This document shows, piece after piece, positions 34,541 through 47,600 of a DNA stretch of 64,000 bases (within the stretch, counting starts at the first letter, position 1; every line of letters begins with the position of its first letter). The notes under the pieces are model-generated. The model was not told where the DNA came from and searched no databases. It saw only the letters and a list, made by a program, of their open reading frames with translations. The DNA is taken from contig JAJEKV010000552.1 of assembly GCA_021234155.1 (NCBI GenBank), positions 1 to 64,000 of the forward strand. Reading direction: 5' to 3'. Source of the stretch: Isoetes taiwanensis. Taxonomy: Eukaryota; Streptophyta; Lycopodiopsida; Isoetales; Isoetaceae. Made by a program: the position numbers and the translations under genes.

Positions 34541-37500
34541 AAAAATCAAGAATGAAACATGTTTTGCAGATTAGTTTATAATTTGTGCGCATTTAAAAAG
34601 CAAGGGTTCACTTGGTCTTGGACATCATGGGATGTTGTAGTCTATGGTCTTGTGATGCTCGAGAACGAACACGCGCATAGTTCTAGTGGGAGAGATTGTA
34701 ACAGCCCCACATTGCTCGAGTAGATCTTGGTGTGGCATTTCCTAATACCACCATAAGAGGGTGAAATGGAATTCCCATAAATATCTGAAAGTCAACTGCT
34801 CCATCAAGCTACTAATCACATCCTGTTGGGTTATCCCTTCTTACTAGGGTTTTATTGTTACCATTACCATATGCTTCACATAAACAAATAGATCGAAAGT
34901 TCGACATTTCCATAGGCCACGCTATGGTGACAAGAGAACGCATTGATCAAATGAAAAACATATTGATAGCAGGAGGTCAAGCCCTCTTCACCTCTAAAAT
35001 CATAAAGTAGCCAAAATTAACTCATTGGCAAACAATCAAACAGTTTTCTTCCCTTATGTGTTGTCGCTGCCACCATGATGTGCTAAAGTCTCTTATGGAT
35101 ACGGTGGCATTCTCATGCATCTTGGAACTGGACTTCATCAATGATATAACTCAAGTCAATATTCTTCTGCATGCAATTATAGCAGCCAAAGTTTGATGGC
35201 AAAAAACTAAAGAAAACCTTTTGTATGGAATCACTCTAGAATGTCCATATTTGGTACCATTAAAATGTCTATATCAAATTTAAGTAGAGGTTTGAGATTA
35301 TTTTATAGTACAATAGATGTTGGGGTGTCTAATGCAAATAGCATTTCCTAGAACCACATCAAATACTAACATTTCTCTACTCTATTCATTGTGTCTTGAA
35401 GTCCATTTCCTTAGATGAATGACATATAACAGTTTGGTCAGTGGCCATCTTTTCAATCCTTTAATTTTTTTTTTTTTTTTTTTTTTTCTCCGTGGACGTT
35501 AAAAAATCTATTCTATTCTATTCATGCCCTATCCTTGAAGTGGCTCTGGTCTTTTCTCTTTGTGACCTACTATTCTGAATAGGGGACCTTAGAATGGCAT
35601 GGTTTTAAATAGTAAAGGAACTTACCATAAATTCAGATATCACATGAGTGCCAACTTGAAACCACCTCCTAGGGCCACACCTTCAATGACATAAATTGTA
35701 GGTATTGGTAGCATCTTCACTTTATTTCCAATGCATGAGCCTACATGACTTCAAAGGAGAAATAGGAGTATATATAGACTAGCATGGCATAAGCAGCACA
35801 ACTGCAAATTTGTATGGTAGACGTACAACATGGAGATAAGATAATTAATGCATATTGTCGAAGGCAGTAAAACCAATGAAAACCAAACGCCAACTTCATA
35901 GTTAGTTTATATCATATAACTTCCAAAAATATGGCAAACTAGGAATGCAAATACAAAATTTTAATTACACAATAACTGTGCAAAGTTTCCCATCATAAAG
36001 CTCTAATGATGTTCAACACTATGCCACCATGTATACGCTAGAATAGATGTATTTCGCTGCCAAATTTTTAAGTAGCATAACAGAGTCAGTTGAAATGAGA
36101 AAGAAAAAAGAAAAAATATTGCCTAAATAGGTTTAGAAAGTAACAACTTCAATATTTGTAAATGCAGAAAGTAAGCTGTTCACAGATTTGTGGATTTTAC
36201 TAACTGACATCCTTCATCTAACTTGGTTAGCATATACTCCAATAGAAATTTAAAATTCATCATGTTTAAGCATGTCCTAACTAAAGAATTAAAGAAAGAA
36301 CCTTTAGATCAACACATGTCCAAAATATGCTAGGTACATAGCTTGTTTTAAATACGACACGTGCAGAAGAATTGTCAAATAAACCTTTCCTGAGAGTTTA
36401 CAATCTACTACTCGCCCAACATTCCTAGACTCGGTCTATTGTGTGATGTGATGCAATTATGATTCCTCCAGATGAACCATGGAATTATTTCTAGAATAGT
36501 TCGAATGCAAAACGATACCAGATCTGGTAGCTCTTGCTAGAATCATCTTCAATAATGATTGGCAGGACATTTTTTGCAGAATATATTCCCCTCGCCTATT
36601 AATGCTAACCACATCTATTTTCTTTTGGAATGAATTAAATAAAAGTATTTGCAACAAAGCGTAAAAGAAACAAACAATTGGAAGGTATTTTTTGCTAAAC
36701 CATGAAAGAAAAATGTTAAAAATGAATGCAAACCTAAATTACCCTTTGGATTTAGGCTTCCCATACTAATCTTCTGGATCTTGGCCTCTATGAGCACCAT
36801 AGCTTACAACCAGATCCATTCAATTCCTTAAATGAGAAAAAAATAAAAATCAAGACTTGTCCATCCGAAAAGGAGCCGGTGGAATCGACCAAAGGGGGAG
36901 AATCAACTTATGAAGCTAGATCGAGGACATGGCCAACTAACTTCCTAGATTAGAGAGGATTTGAGTCTTTCTTCTTCAGGGGCTTGCCCTCAGAAATACT
37001 AACATGTCAAACCATAGTTTTGAAGGCCCAAATTTTTGTAATGGCAACCTCAAAGCACCCCAAAGCAGAAGTGTTGTTAGAGATCCCCCACTTACACCCT
37101 TTTGCCCAATAAAATAGAAAACAACATATAAGCAAGAACCATACTTGCAGCAAAACGGACCATCAAGCCTTTTAGTTTACAAGATAGAATGATCAAGCTA
37201 GTCAAGATAATTGTATAAAGCATATTATATCCCAAAAAGTAGCAAAAAGCATTTTATTAGGCCATAACAGAATAATGTAAGTGAACCCAAATATTGAAGG
37301 CATGAGCCAATTGCAACCAGGCCACACCATTGTTAATCACTTAAAACTTCCATTTGTCACATGGTGCCTTTATGGCAAACTTCCAGGACGAGAGGAAAAA
37401 ATACAGGATCAATACACAAGATATGCAACACAAGACCCATGCGACTACTTCAAAATACCTAGTAGCAGATAAGAGTTCTAAAGTGGGACTTAGGTATAGA

Positions 37501-38614
37501 AGCAAATGTGTATATAATTTGCTAGCTTTTAATTCACTTTAGATACATAAAAGACGCATAAACCAATTACAGCTAGATTCACATCGATGTTGATCATTTG
37601 AAACCTGCCAGGTTCTGAATTGTTGCAACGCATCAATATTAATATCACAAGGTCTGCTGAAGAGGGGTGTGGTGCCCAATACAAAACCCATTTCACTTGT
37701 TCAAGAAAACAACCTTCACATGCATGACGCCAATGAAGAAATGCAAATCCTCATCCACATCTGAAAGGGCATTAGCCTCTGCCTCTGTAACTCCTATTAT
37801 ATGCAAGTTCAAAGATTTGATATCAGCAGACACCGAGGCATCTTAGATAATACATTTACATACTTTGGATAAATTATATGTAATAAATGCATCTTTTAGT
37901 AGATTGAGAATGATTGTTGGATATACAAAATCAAACATTGGGTCTATCTTCAACCTTGACAAACGACCTATGAAAGTTGCAAGGTTCTTATTTATATTCT
38001 TATAACAATTTTATGTATACAAGAAAGTTATTTTAAGCAACCTTTTGGCGTGGAAACCATGCTGACGCGCGAGAACGCAGAGGTATGGTTGACATGCCAG
38101 AATGTTGCTTAAAGCAACATTTTTGTCGCATAGAAAGAAGTTATGGAATTCTATGGCAATAAAAAATCTTTAAAATACTGGTAGATCTTCAAAATGTTGT
38201 GTGGAGTCACAGTAGCAATCGATAAATCTCTGAGTCGCCGGCTAAAATAAGTGGAACAGCTGCCGGAGAAGGGCTAAAACCAGTGGAACAACTGGCAGAG
38301 GAGGTCTCAAATCACATCAGCCAAGAAAACATTCAATGTTTTCAATGTTTGAAACCATGCCACATGGCACGACGCTATTGGAATGCCCTGGCAAAATGTT
38401 ATATAACCTGTTATTAAATCTTAGGAATTTTTTTCATAGGTTAAAAACACCAGACATGACCATGGTTACACCTAGACTTCATATAATCAAGGTTACCCAA
38501 AAAGAACACACCTAATCGTCACTTTCCTATATTAATTATATCATCAACGACTAATAAAATCCTAATCCTTGGTTGTCACATCTAGCTCATATGAACTGCA
38601 TGCTCACCCTGCCA
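34541..38614. other. No recognisable gene
   Basis: No coding motif recognised. Noted: TGTAACAGCCCCACATTG at about 34697, which resembles the start of some plant LTRs, without a partner; a T-run (35466-35487) followed by CTCCGTGGACGTTAAAAA and (TTCTA)n (35488-35524), a third copy of the LINE-like 3' end; and the palindrome ATGTTGCTTAAAGCAACAT near 38103. Confidence 0.4.
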
Positions 38615-40081
38615 TCTTATATTATAATGTTATACCGTAAGTGCGTAGTGCATCGAGCCCTAATTTGAATGGTCGAGATCATCTGGATGCATCCAAAGGC
38701 CTAGATTTATTGCACGACTTACCAACACTGTGATTGGTCATGCTTCGATCTCTTAAGGGGAAAGGGTTAATGAAAAGGGGAAAAAGGAAAAGGGAAGTGG
38801 AAAGAGAGAATGTGAAGGGCAAAAAGGCATGGGGAAAAGGGAAAAGGGTAAAAGGAAAAGGGAAAAGGGTGGGGATAAGAGAAGAGAAAAAGGCATGGAA
38901 AACGAAAAAGGGAAAGGGAACCTGGGAAAAGGGCACGAGGGAAGGAGGAAGAGATAAAGTGGAAAAGGTAAATGGAAAGGACATGAAAAAAAAAAGGGAA
39001 AGAGGAAAAGGTTGAAAAAAGTAGAAAATGAAGGAGAAAAAAAGCATGGAAAAGGGGAGGAGAAAAAAAGCATGGGAAAAGGAAGGAGCATGGGAAAAGG
39101 GGGAAAAAGAGAAGAGGGGGGAAGGGCATGAGAGAAAAGGGAAGAGGAAAATGGTGAAGAAAGGGAAAAAAGAAAAAAGGGAAAAGAAAAGGGGCAAGAG
39201 AGAAAGGGTGGGGAAAAGAGGAAAATGGGTATAGGAAATAAGAGAATAAAACAAATGTGCAAAAAGCATGGAAAAAGGGAAAAGGAAAAGGAAAGGAAGG
39301 GAAAAAGTTCACAGGAAAAGGATCGGCAAAGGAGGAAAACGGAAAGAAAAAAATCCATCAAGAAAAGGAAACGGGAAAAAAGGGAAAGGGAAGCAGGGAA
39401 GTGATGGAGGGGAGGGAAAGGGAAAAAGGGCATGGGAAAAGGGAAATAGAAAAGAAAAAAGAATGGAAAAAGGGGGAAAGAGAGAGAGGCACGGGAAAAA
39501 GGAAATGAGGAAAATGGAAAAGGGAAAGAGAAAAAGGGAACATGGAAAAGGGAAAGAGGGAAAGGGTGAGGAGATAGAAAAAGGGAAGGTAAAAAGGGCA
39601 TGGAAAACGGGAGGGAGAAAAGAAAAATGGAAGGGAAAAAGGCACACAAAAAAGGAGGAAAAGAGTGGGAAAAGGAGAAAAAGAGAAGGGAAAATAGGCA
39701 TGGAAAAGGGCAAAAGAGTAAAAGGTTGAGAAAAAGGGAAGACATGGAAAAAGGGTGGGGAAAAGAGAAGGCATAAAAAAAAGAGAAAGGGGAAGGGAAA
39801 AGGGCAAATAAAAAAGAGAAGAGGGAAAAGGTGGAGAAAGGAGCAAAAGGGAAGGGAAAACGGTTATCGGGAACAGGGAAGGAAAGGGATGGGAAAACAA
39901 GGAAACATGTGAGAAAGACGAGAAAAAAAATGAAAAGAAAAAAAAAAGTAGAAAAATAAGAAAAAATGAAATGCGGGATAGAGCAAAAGGGAAAGGGAAA
40001 GGGATAGGGCTTTTCTCACTGCATCCCAAAGCATTTACAGGCTCTCAACTTATGCCCAGCAATGCTGGGCACCATTACTAG
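38615..40081 (+). mobile_element. Helitron-like element, non-autonomous, about 1.47 kb
   Basis: The 3' end has the hairpin GCCCAGCA-A-TGCTGGGC (40054-40070), a short spacer and CTAG (40078-40081), followed by T. A candidate 5' end, TCTTATATTATAATG, starts at 38615 after an A, so the site would be A^T with no target duplication, as in Helitrons. There is no Rep/helicase gene. Most of the body is a polypurine tract. The 3' end is well supported; the 5' end is inferred from the TC + A/T-rich consensus. Confidence 0.6.
38755..40012. repeat. 1.25-kb polypurine (GGGAAAA-type) tract
   Basis: Nearly pure A/G on the + strand, built of irregular GGGAAAAGG / GGAAAAAGG units with occasional GCATGG. It produces long spurious open frames (Phe/Pro/Ser-rich on minus, Lys/Gly/Glu-rich on plus). 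It fills the Helitron-like element. Such tracts can form triplex (H-) DNA. Confidence 0.92.
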
Positions 40082-40467
40082 TAAGCATATAAAATAGTAT
40101 CTAGGAGACAGTCTCAACTTTACAAAGCAAGTTTTTAGTTATACGTGTCAATTTATTTTAAACTAATTGCTAGAGGTGAGGAAGTGGGAGCTACTACAAT
40201 TTGGTTGGTTTGACCATAGCTTGTGCAGTATAGAATGCTATATATATTGGTTCTGGAAATTCCTTGGAACTCTTGTAAGCCTCGGCAAGATTTGAGATTT
40301 AGCTTATTAGCTTAAGAAACACAAGATTTTCTTGGTAAAAAATAGCCATTTTCTTGAGATTTTTTGGGAAATAAAAGGTAAGTGCTCTAGCCTGTTGGAT
40401 AGGTCTAAAACAACATGAAAAGCCACTGTCTAAAGCCCAAAAAATTTTCCAACCCAACATGCTAATA

Positions 40468-40497
<30 letters not shown>
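40468..40497. repeat. (ATT)n microsatellite
   Basis: About ten ATT units in AT-rich DNA. Confidence 0.9.
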
Positions 40498-40499
<2 letters not shown>

Positions 40500-41151
40500 T
40501 GCTCACGTTGGACCATGCTAATATATCGTGCGAAATTAAATTTAACCTTGATGTAGTGATGTGGCACAATTTAAGGGTTGGCCGAGTCCATCCCACAAAA
40601 TCTCCAAGGTCATGATTCTGCCACGACTTTACATTAGGGGTAAATTTAATAAACCGGTATATATCTATCACGAACTACAAAGTAGTCTTCTTGTGGTTAA
40701 TATCCCATTAATGCCATGTCAACATCCAGAAGTAGTTTTAGCATTAACGGCGCTACCTAGCAAGAAAAGCATGGTAAGTGGACCACTTAAAAGGATAGAT
40801 AGCTATGGTAAGTACTTGGTACCATTACCATAGCTGCATTTGGTACACCAATGCATAGATTTTTTTTTTATCTTTTTACTTTTACATGCCCGATGATGAG
40901 ACTGGTATTGGGACTTTAAGCTTAATTTATTCGTATATGGTATGGCACCGTGTCTATGGATCAATCAGAGAACAGTGGCAGGTGGACATGCCTGACTGGG
41001 GCCACAATGACGGGAGCCCGTCGCTTTACTCTCGAGCGTTTCCATTTCTTCTCTGTAAGCACTTTCTGTAGCTTAAACTTGCTTCGTTATGCCGAATTAT
41101 TCATCATTTTGATCTCATTTGCCCATTTGCCCCTGCACACAAAGTGCTTAA
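40498..41151. other. 5' flank of the DRM gene
   Basis: No other gene recognised. It presumably holds the promoter and 5' UTR of the DRM gene; I could not pick a convincing TATA box or upstream exon. Confidence 0.4.
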
Positions 41152-41631
41152 ATGGGCAAGCGTCACAAACAGCTTCTGGTAGACTATGATTCTTCCTTTG
41201 AAGAGGATCGGAAGCCTGATATAGCTTCCATGGCTGTCCGTGCCCCTGTTGCAAACGCTAACAACTCAGTGAGGCCTGAGAATCTGCATGCAGCTCCCTT
41301 GCACTCTATGGTACTGCGCATTACTTTCATTTCCTTGTTGCCTTCTTTGTTTTTGTGGGTTCATCTGTTTCCAAATTGAAACTTGTTGAATGATTTGAAC
41401 CGGCTGCATTGGTTTCGTATTAAGATGTCTAGACGGTCACATTTGCATTTTTTCTATCTGCAGACATCTAGTGATCAGGCCGAATGCTCCAGAAAAAACT
41501 ACCCCACAACGGTGAAGGAAGAACCACAAGAATGGCCAGGGAACACAACGGAACAGAATAAAAGCAAACTGCCAGCTGCTGTGAAAACTGAGCCAGATAT
41601 TCATTCTAATGGAAACGAACATTTTGGACAA
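41152..41631 (+). CDS. DRM exons 1-2: N-terminal region
   Basis: Exon 1 (41152-41310, 53 codons, MGKRHKQLLVDYDSSFEEDR...) and exon 2 (41464-41631, 56 codons) are both phase 0, with donors ATG|GTACTG and CAA|GTATTA and acceptor TATCTGCAG|ACA. The product is hydrophilic with no known domain. Exon 2 contains two VKxE-type words (TVKEEPQEW, AVKTEPDIH) that match the sumoylation consensus; any modification is inference. This is the least certain part of the gene model because the region is poorly conserved. Confidence 0.65.
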
Positions 41632-44600
41632 GTATTATACTCCATAGGTCTACTTCAATCTGTTTTTAAGTTTGAGATTGCCTTTTAAAAATGATATTTT
41701 ACCAAGTTAGCTCCCATTACCCTTCCAAGTTTTCCCTTTGGACTGTTTCAGTATCAGGTCTGACATATGAGAGTCTGAGTTTCCAAGTTTTTATGTTGAA
41801 AGACTTCATTTTTTTTCTCTGGTACCAGCATGCCAATAGAATGAGTTTATAAGGCTGCAGAAGATTATGATACAGAACTTTTCTCACCGTATTTGGGGTC
41901 TGTAGAGCTCTTTTTCATTCCGGAGTCATCAAATTCTGTTTTTGGTCTTCTTTGTGCTGCGTACTTTTCTGATCATAAAAGTTTATCAGTTGCAACTAGT
42001 CATGAAAGAATGATCTTAATGATCTCTACTACAGACACTTAGGACAGTGGACCAGATGTTATCATGGTGGAGCAGTCTTCCAGACAAGTGGACCTCTTTA
42101 AAAGATCTATCCAACAAAAGACAGTTCTATAAGGACAATTTCTTGACTATATCTAGAGATGATTCCCTTCGACGTCCTGGATACTTAGATACCCACTTAT
42201 CATATAAACTCAGAAATGCATTTGTGGCAGTTCTGGGTCTTGTCCCATTAATAAGAGATTGAAGCTGGCCGGGCCAAGGGCAGGGGACGTGAACAAAAAA
42301 TCTGTCAAATGTTCAATTTAGGGGGAGTGGAATCAGAAGATCCAATGTCATGAAATAAGAGGAAGATACCACTGTCTTTTCAGGGACCCAACCACTTCGA
42401 GACAGCTCATGAATCAGAAATGCCTTGCTTTGTACATATTTGAACTCATCAAACTCAGAAGAAATGTGATCAGACAAAAAGAAGCTGATTCACAATTAAA
42501 GCAAACAGTGCTGACTTCTTTTGTCATACACCATTAAACCGAAAAAGGAACTCAGAAGGGTCTGCTTCCGTTAAGAATCAGAGAATGGCCAAAAAGGTTA
42601 AGAAGGGACAGCCCCGAAAGAAGAAAAGGAACTATAGGCATGTACAAAGGCATCACAGGGTTTTTTCAGGCCCTATACGTGGGTGCGTTAAGGAACTTAT
42701 AGAATGCAGAATCATGGATAAGCTTCAACTAGCACTTCAACTAGGAGAATGCTCCTAGATGTTGAAGACTTGCTGTATTTATTTGCTCATAACCCCCATG
42801 AGTAGACATTAATAAACTCACTCTTTTTTTCTTTCTTCCCTTCTTTCTTTCATTCACTGCACCTACAATTGATGTCCTTCTTCCAGAAAGATTCTTTATC
42901 GATCTGTCTTGCCTCCTTTTTAGCCTTCTTTGGCCTTTTTTGAAAGTATCCCTTTGAACACATCTGATACTCTTTTATTCACATATGATGCTAATAAAGA
43001 GGTCAGCAGCGTTTGTTCTAAATTCCCCTTCATATAGCAGATTCTCTGCTATTGGCAAGGATGCTTCATCATCATCATATTGTTAGGATGCTTTTGGATC
43101 TGATCCTCCACAAGGGAAGTCATAAGTCAATACTCAATACCGTCAACTTCCAGAATATCGTGCAAGGGTCCATTTAAGGGGCCAACACAAGACAAATGCA
43201 GAAAGATTGCTCACATAAAGAATACTGATGTAGATACTAGAAGGAGCAAGCATCACAGTTTTTCTGTACATTGCGGAAACATTAGCAAGCGTTCCTTACA
43301 GTAAGAGATGTTCCCCTTTTTTGCAAAATGCCTTTAAAGCTATCAAGTGTTTCTGGAGGCCCTAAGGGGTGGAGATCATCAATACGACATCATCAGCATA
43401 AAGCAAAATTGGGATGCATTCTTGTACGAGCATGAGGCCTTCTGCACCCAAGATCTGCATAGAAGTCTCCAAATCATTAATGTCAGGACAGCCCCTGCTT
43501 AACTACAATGACGTTGTGCACTTCCTTGCCCATTCTCATATAGAAATAGCACTGCCCAAATACATAGAGAGAGGATAAAAGAATACTCAGCAACTTATTC
43601 TTTCTAAATGCCATAGGTTCCTATGGTACAAATTTAGTCAATGGTACTAAAGTTAGTCCACATGAAGTACCTTTTACATGATTCATCACGTCCCTGACAT
43701 CAAGCAAGATTCAGGAAGAGAACTTTTGAACAACAGACATTTTGTCAATTCGAGAGTTATTGTTGAAGTCTTAAAAAAGAGTGAAGTCTTAAAAAGTTGG
43801 CTATCTCAAATGTGAAAGTCTTTTGTGCTCTTATTTGGTAAGTACAAACCCTGCAATTCTCAGGCCGATGTAAAATGTCTAGCAAATGATCATATGATGA
43901 GCACAATCAGAATAAAGCAGGCTTGCTAGCTCCCCACCATTCCTATTCGGGGCTCTACATTGATTTGTTGAAAACTTTATCGACATAGTTGATGGAGAGA
44001 TTCTTTACCATCCTGGATGTTGTAGTCCTGATATCCTCTTTCCCCAGGGAGTTTTTTTGTGTGAAAGACCAAAGTGTTAGTCTTTAATACTTCCCAGTCT
44101 ACCAAGCATCATAATGGATTTATTTTCCAAGGTAGTTGGTGAAAATTGCCTCAGCTTATACATCCTTTGAAGTGGATTTCTATTTAGCTTGAAAACAGCA
44201 AGCCAAACAGCAACTGTTAAGGGCTATACTTCATGGGCCCAAACGGATAGACAATGCTTTCACAGGCATTATGATGTATAAGACTTTCCTGTTTGTTGGG
44301 CAAAGCCAGCTGCATTATATGGAACACAAGTTTGGTTACCTGATCTCAGAGAAGATGAATGTTGATTGCGGGCAAGATGATCGTACAGATTAATATCCTT
44401 TGACACTTTGGTTAAGCCTGTATGGCACACAGGTTTGGTTACCTGATCCTAGAGAAGATGCGTAAACCCCAACTGTATGAGGCCCCACATATTGGTGCTC
44501 TTTAAAATGAGCAGAAATAGATATTTAATACCTTGTGACATAATGTTATCAGAACCTTCTGTAAGGATTTTGCAACTTGAGGGTCTCCCTGAATTATGAG

Positions 44601-47600
44601 GCTGTGGTCTCTCGATAGACTGACTTCCACCAAGCTTGATCTTTCAGCTTCCAACCTTGGCCTTGTTTGGCATGATTTGGAGCACATGTACGTGGAAGAC
44701 AAACGGACCATCCACAAGACAAGGATAATTTTTGAACTTATAGATGGTCTAGACAACCAAGATGCCTAGATTTTCATCTCTTACATGACCTAAGAAGTGT
44801 TTTGAGGCAGTTTCAGATTTTCTCGCTTTAGTTAAAGGAAAGCAAAAGCACTTGGAAGTGGTGGTATGAAGAATACTTTCTCTTCTATTGTCGTGTATAA
44901 GGAGAAGTTTCCATTATCTTTCTGGGCACATCGCAAAAGCTGATGAACTTCAGGAACAGGTAAAACTTTGCAGAAGACGAAGGTGATGGTGTTTATCAGC
45001 TCTTGGAAGGGTTTGAAGAAGAATATTTCTTCTTTGAGGGGCAACCTTGAAATTCTATCTGCATATATATATCTTAAAGTGGAGTTCTCATGCCCTCTTT
45101 CAGATTGAAAAGTGCTTAGGATGGCCAAAGGATATGCCTCTCTCGCCCAGTTGGAGAAACAATGCTCTTTCATGACGTTCATGCGAAGCTCTTTTATTTG
45201 ACATGTTGGCAAAACCTGCAGCCGATATGGATCATAAATTTGTGAGGATGATGGTCTCATTTAGAGAGGCTTCAAATATCTCTCCTATCATCTAGAATGA
45301 TCAAAAGTAAACCCTTGGTGCCTCACAATATAGTGCTTGGTGGGCTTAACAGCTTGAAGTGGCTTTCCAAGCAGTGTCTTTTTCATATAAGTTATGCATT
45401 TCAAGGGCACATGAGAGCGCCAGCTGGTTGTCTTATTGATCAAGGTAGTACAACATGCTGGTTTCTAAAAGCAGTTAAGATGTTTAATTCCCTTGGTTTT
45501 TTAATGGATAAAATACCTCCGTTCCAATATAACTTTGGCAATGCCCAATCTAAAACTGACCAAACAGCAGGGAAACCAGCTTATATGTCATAATTTGAAG
45601 CAGATTTATGCGGTTAAATCCTTCTAAAGAGTTATCTTCCAAAAGGAAAAATTTTAAGAACTTTTTTAACATTTCAGCTGGTTGTTCTCTAATCAGCTGC
45701 AATTGAGCTGGGGTAACATTTCAAAAGCAATGGCTATACGACATGCTGGTTTTCAAAAACAGTTAAGATGTTTAATCCCCTTGGCTTTTTAATGGATAAA
45801 ACACCTCCGTTCTAATTAACTTGGCAGTATGCAATCTAAAACTGACCAAACAGCAGGTGAACCCACTTACATGTCATGATTATAGAGTTATCTTCCAAAA
45901 GGAAATTTGCAAGAACTTAATGTTTCAGCTGGGTGTTCTCTAATCAGCTGCAATTGATCTGAAGCATTACCTGGGAGGATAATTATGCACTTTATGCAAT
46001 TTGGACGTGGTAGAGTCTGAGAAACATTTCATCTTTACCTGCCCTGCCTATTACATCATAAGAGGGAAATATCATTGCATTTTCAAACATCCAAAAACCT
46101 TATAGCAACTCATGAAGTATTATATGATCAGAAATGTGTATCTTTATTTGTACATAAGATTGTTCAAAAACGAAGGAGCATCCTCAAATAGAAACAGCAT
46201 CCGCTCTAGTGGGGTAAAGCAAACAAACATTTCTTCATCCATCCTTGCTAGTGAAGAGTCATAACAGGCTGGAATCATGGACGGCTGCCCAAAGAGAAGG
46301 AAAGTTCATGATATTACCACCTCTAAGAAAGTAAAACCAGCAGCAAAATACAAAGTACAAGCAATCTTTTCAGAAGAAAAGACAAGGTAGGATTCATAAA
46401 AGGCCAAATGCCGATATCAGAGCATTCCTTGGAGCAGCTAAGATGGCTATTGGATCACTTCCCTAGAAATCTTTCATTAAGTTTTGATTAGATGTTTTGG
46501 TAATAGACTTTATTGAAGTCTTGGAGGTGATCACCCTCCTTGCAGATCCTCAATATCATATGTTCTCGTCTCATTGACCGTATGGGCAGACATTAATAAA
46601 TCTTTCTTTCTTTCCTTCCTTCCTTCCTTGTGCAGCCATCAAGGCGAATAAAGATGCTGGAACTGTGCATTTCCATGGGGTTTTCACCGGAGTCAGCTGA
46701 GCAAGCAATTGATTTTTGCGGTATGTCCTAAAACTGTGATTGTTCTAGAGTATATGATTGGTCATAAGCATTTCAATGAAATATGATAAGTTTTAGCAGG
46801 GGATGAAGATCCTAGTGCTGTTTTGGATCATTTGTTGACCCTAGAGGTATGATAATCACATTAATCCTTTTATTAGGTGCATGCATGGATGGCACATTAA
46901 TTCTTTTATTAGGTGCATGCATGGATAGCCATAAATCACAACCAGCAGCTTATTTCAAAGCTTGGTGTTGTGCTAGTCTTGCTTATTAAGGTTTTCTATT
47001 GTGGTAGAGATATCCATATTAAATAGATTAGGAGCATGTTCGTGCACCGCAAGCATGCTGCTATGTTCTATTCAAAGGCCATATAGTACAAGGTATGTTG
47101 AGATTTGGCTGTATATGGCTCTTCATCCTTTTTTATTGGCACTGCCAAGTTTCTAGTAGGGATTAAACTTCGTCAATATGCCAGCTGTGCATATATATCC
47201 TTGTTAGGAGCTCTATCTGCATGCGTTGTGTGCTCCCATTCCTGACATATTGGACCTGGTTTCCATGACAAATGACTAGAACTAAATAAGTCACCAAATT
47301 AGATTAACATAAGGTTGGATGATCATTCATGAACATTAAGCTCTCGTTTCAGTTCTAGGGAATGTCTCTCTTGTAAGAAACCAAAGGATCAATTGCGGAG
47401 AAGAAAAAGAGAGATGCAAAGGAAGAAGGATGCTCAAGTTAGGTGCCCTGGCTTGATCCATTTTTGGTTTGCCCAACCAGATAAAGTACAATAGTGTTGA
47501 TTAGAACCAGCCAGATAGAGGAGATTACATGGGTCAGGTTGGTGCAATCTAAGCTTTATCCTCATCTAGGAAATTCAAACACTGGCAGAATCATTAATAA

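Noticed and set aside
38679-40029. Long open frames (up to 330 codons) rich in Phe/Pro/Ser (minus) or Lys/Glu/Gly (plus)
   Set aside because: They are by-products of the polypurine tract; no domain, no codon structure, several overlapping frames equally open.
40950-41189. Frame overlapping DRM exon 1 as an alternative first exon
   Set aside because: It is in another frame, has no DRM similarity and does not join exon 2 in phase.
44832-45260. 142-codon minus-strand frame inside DRM intron 2
   Set aside because: No motif, no splice context, surrounded by repeats.
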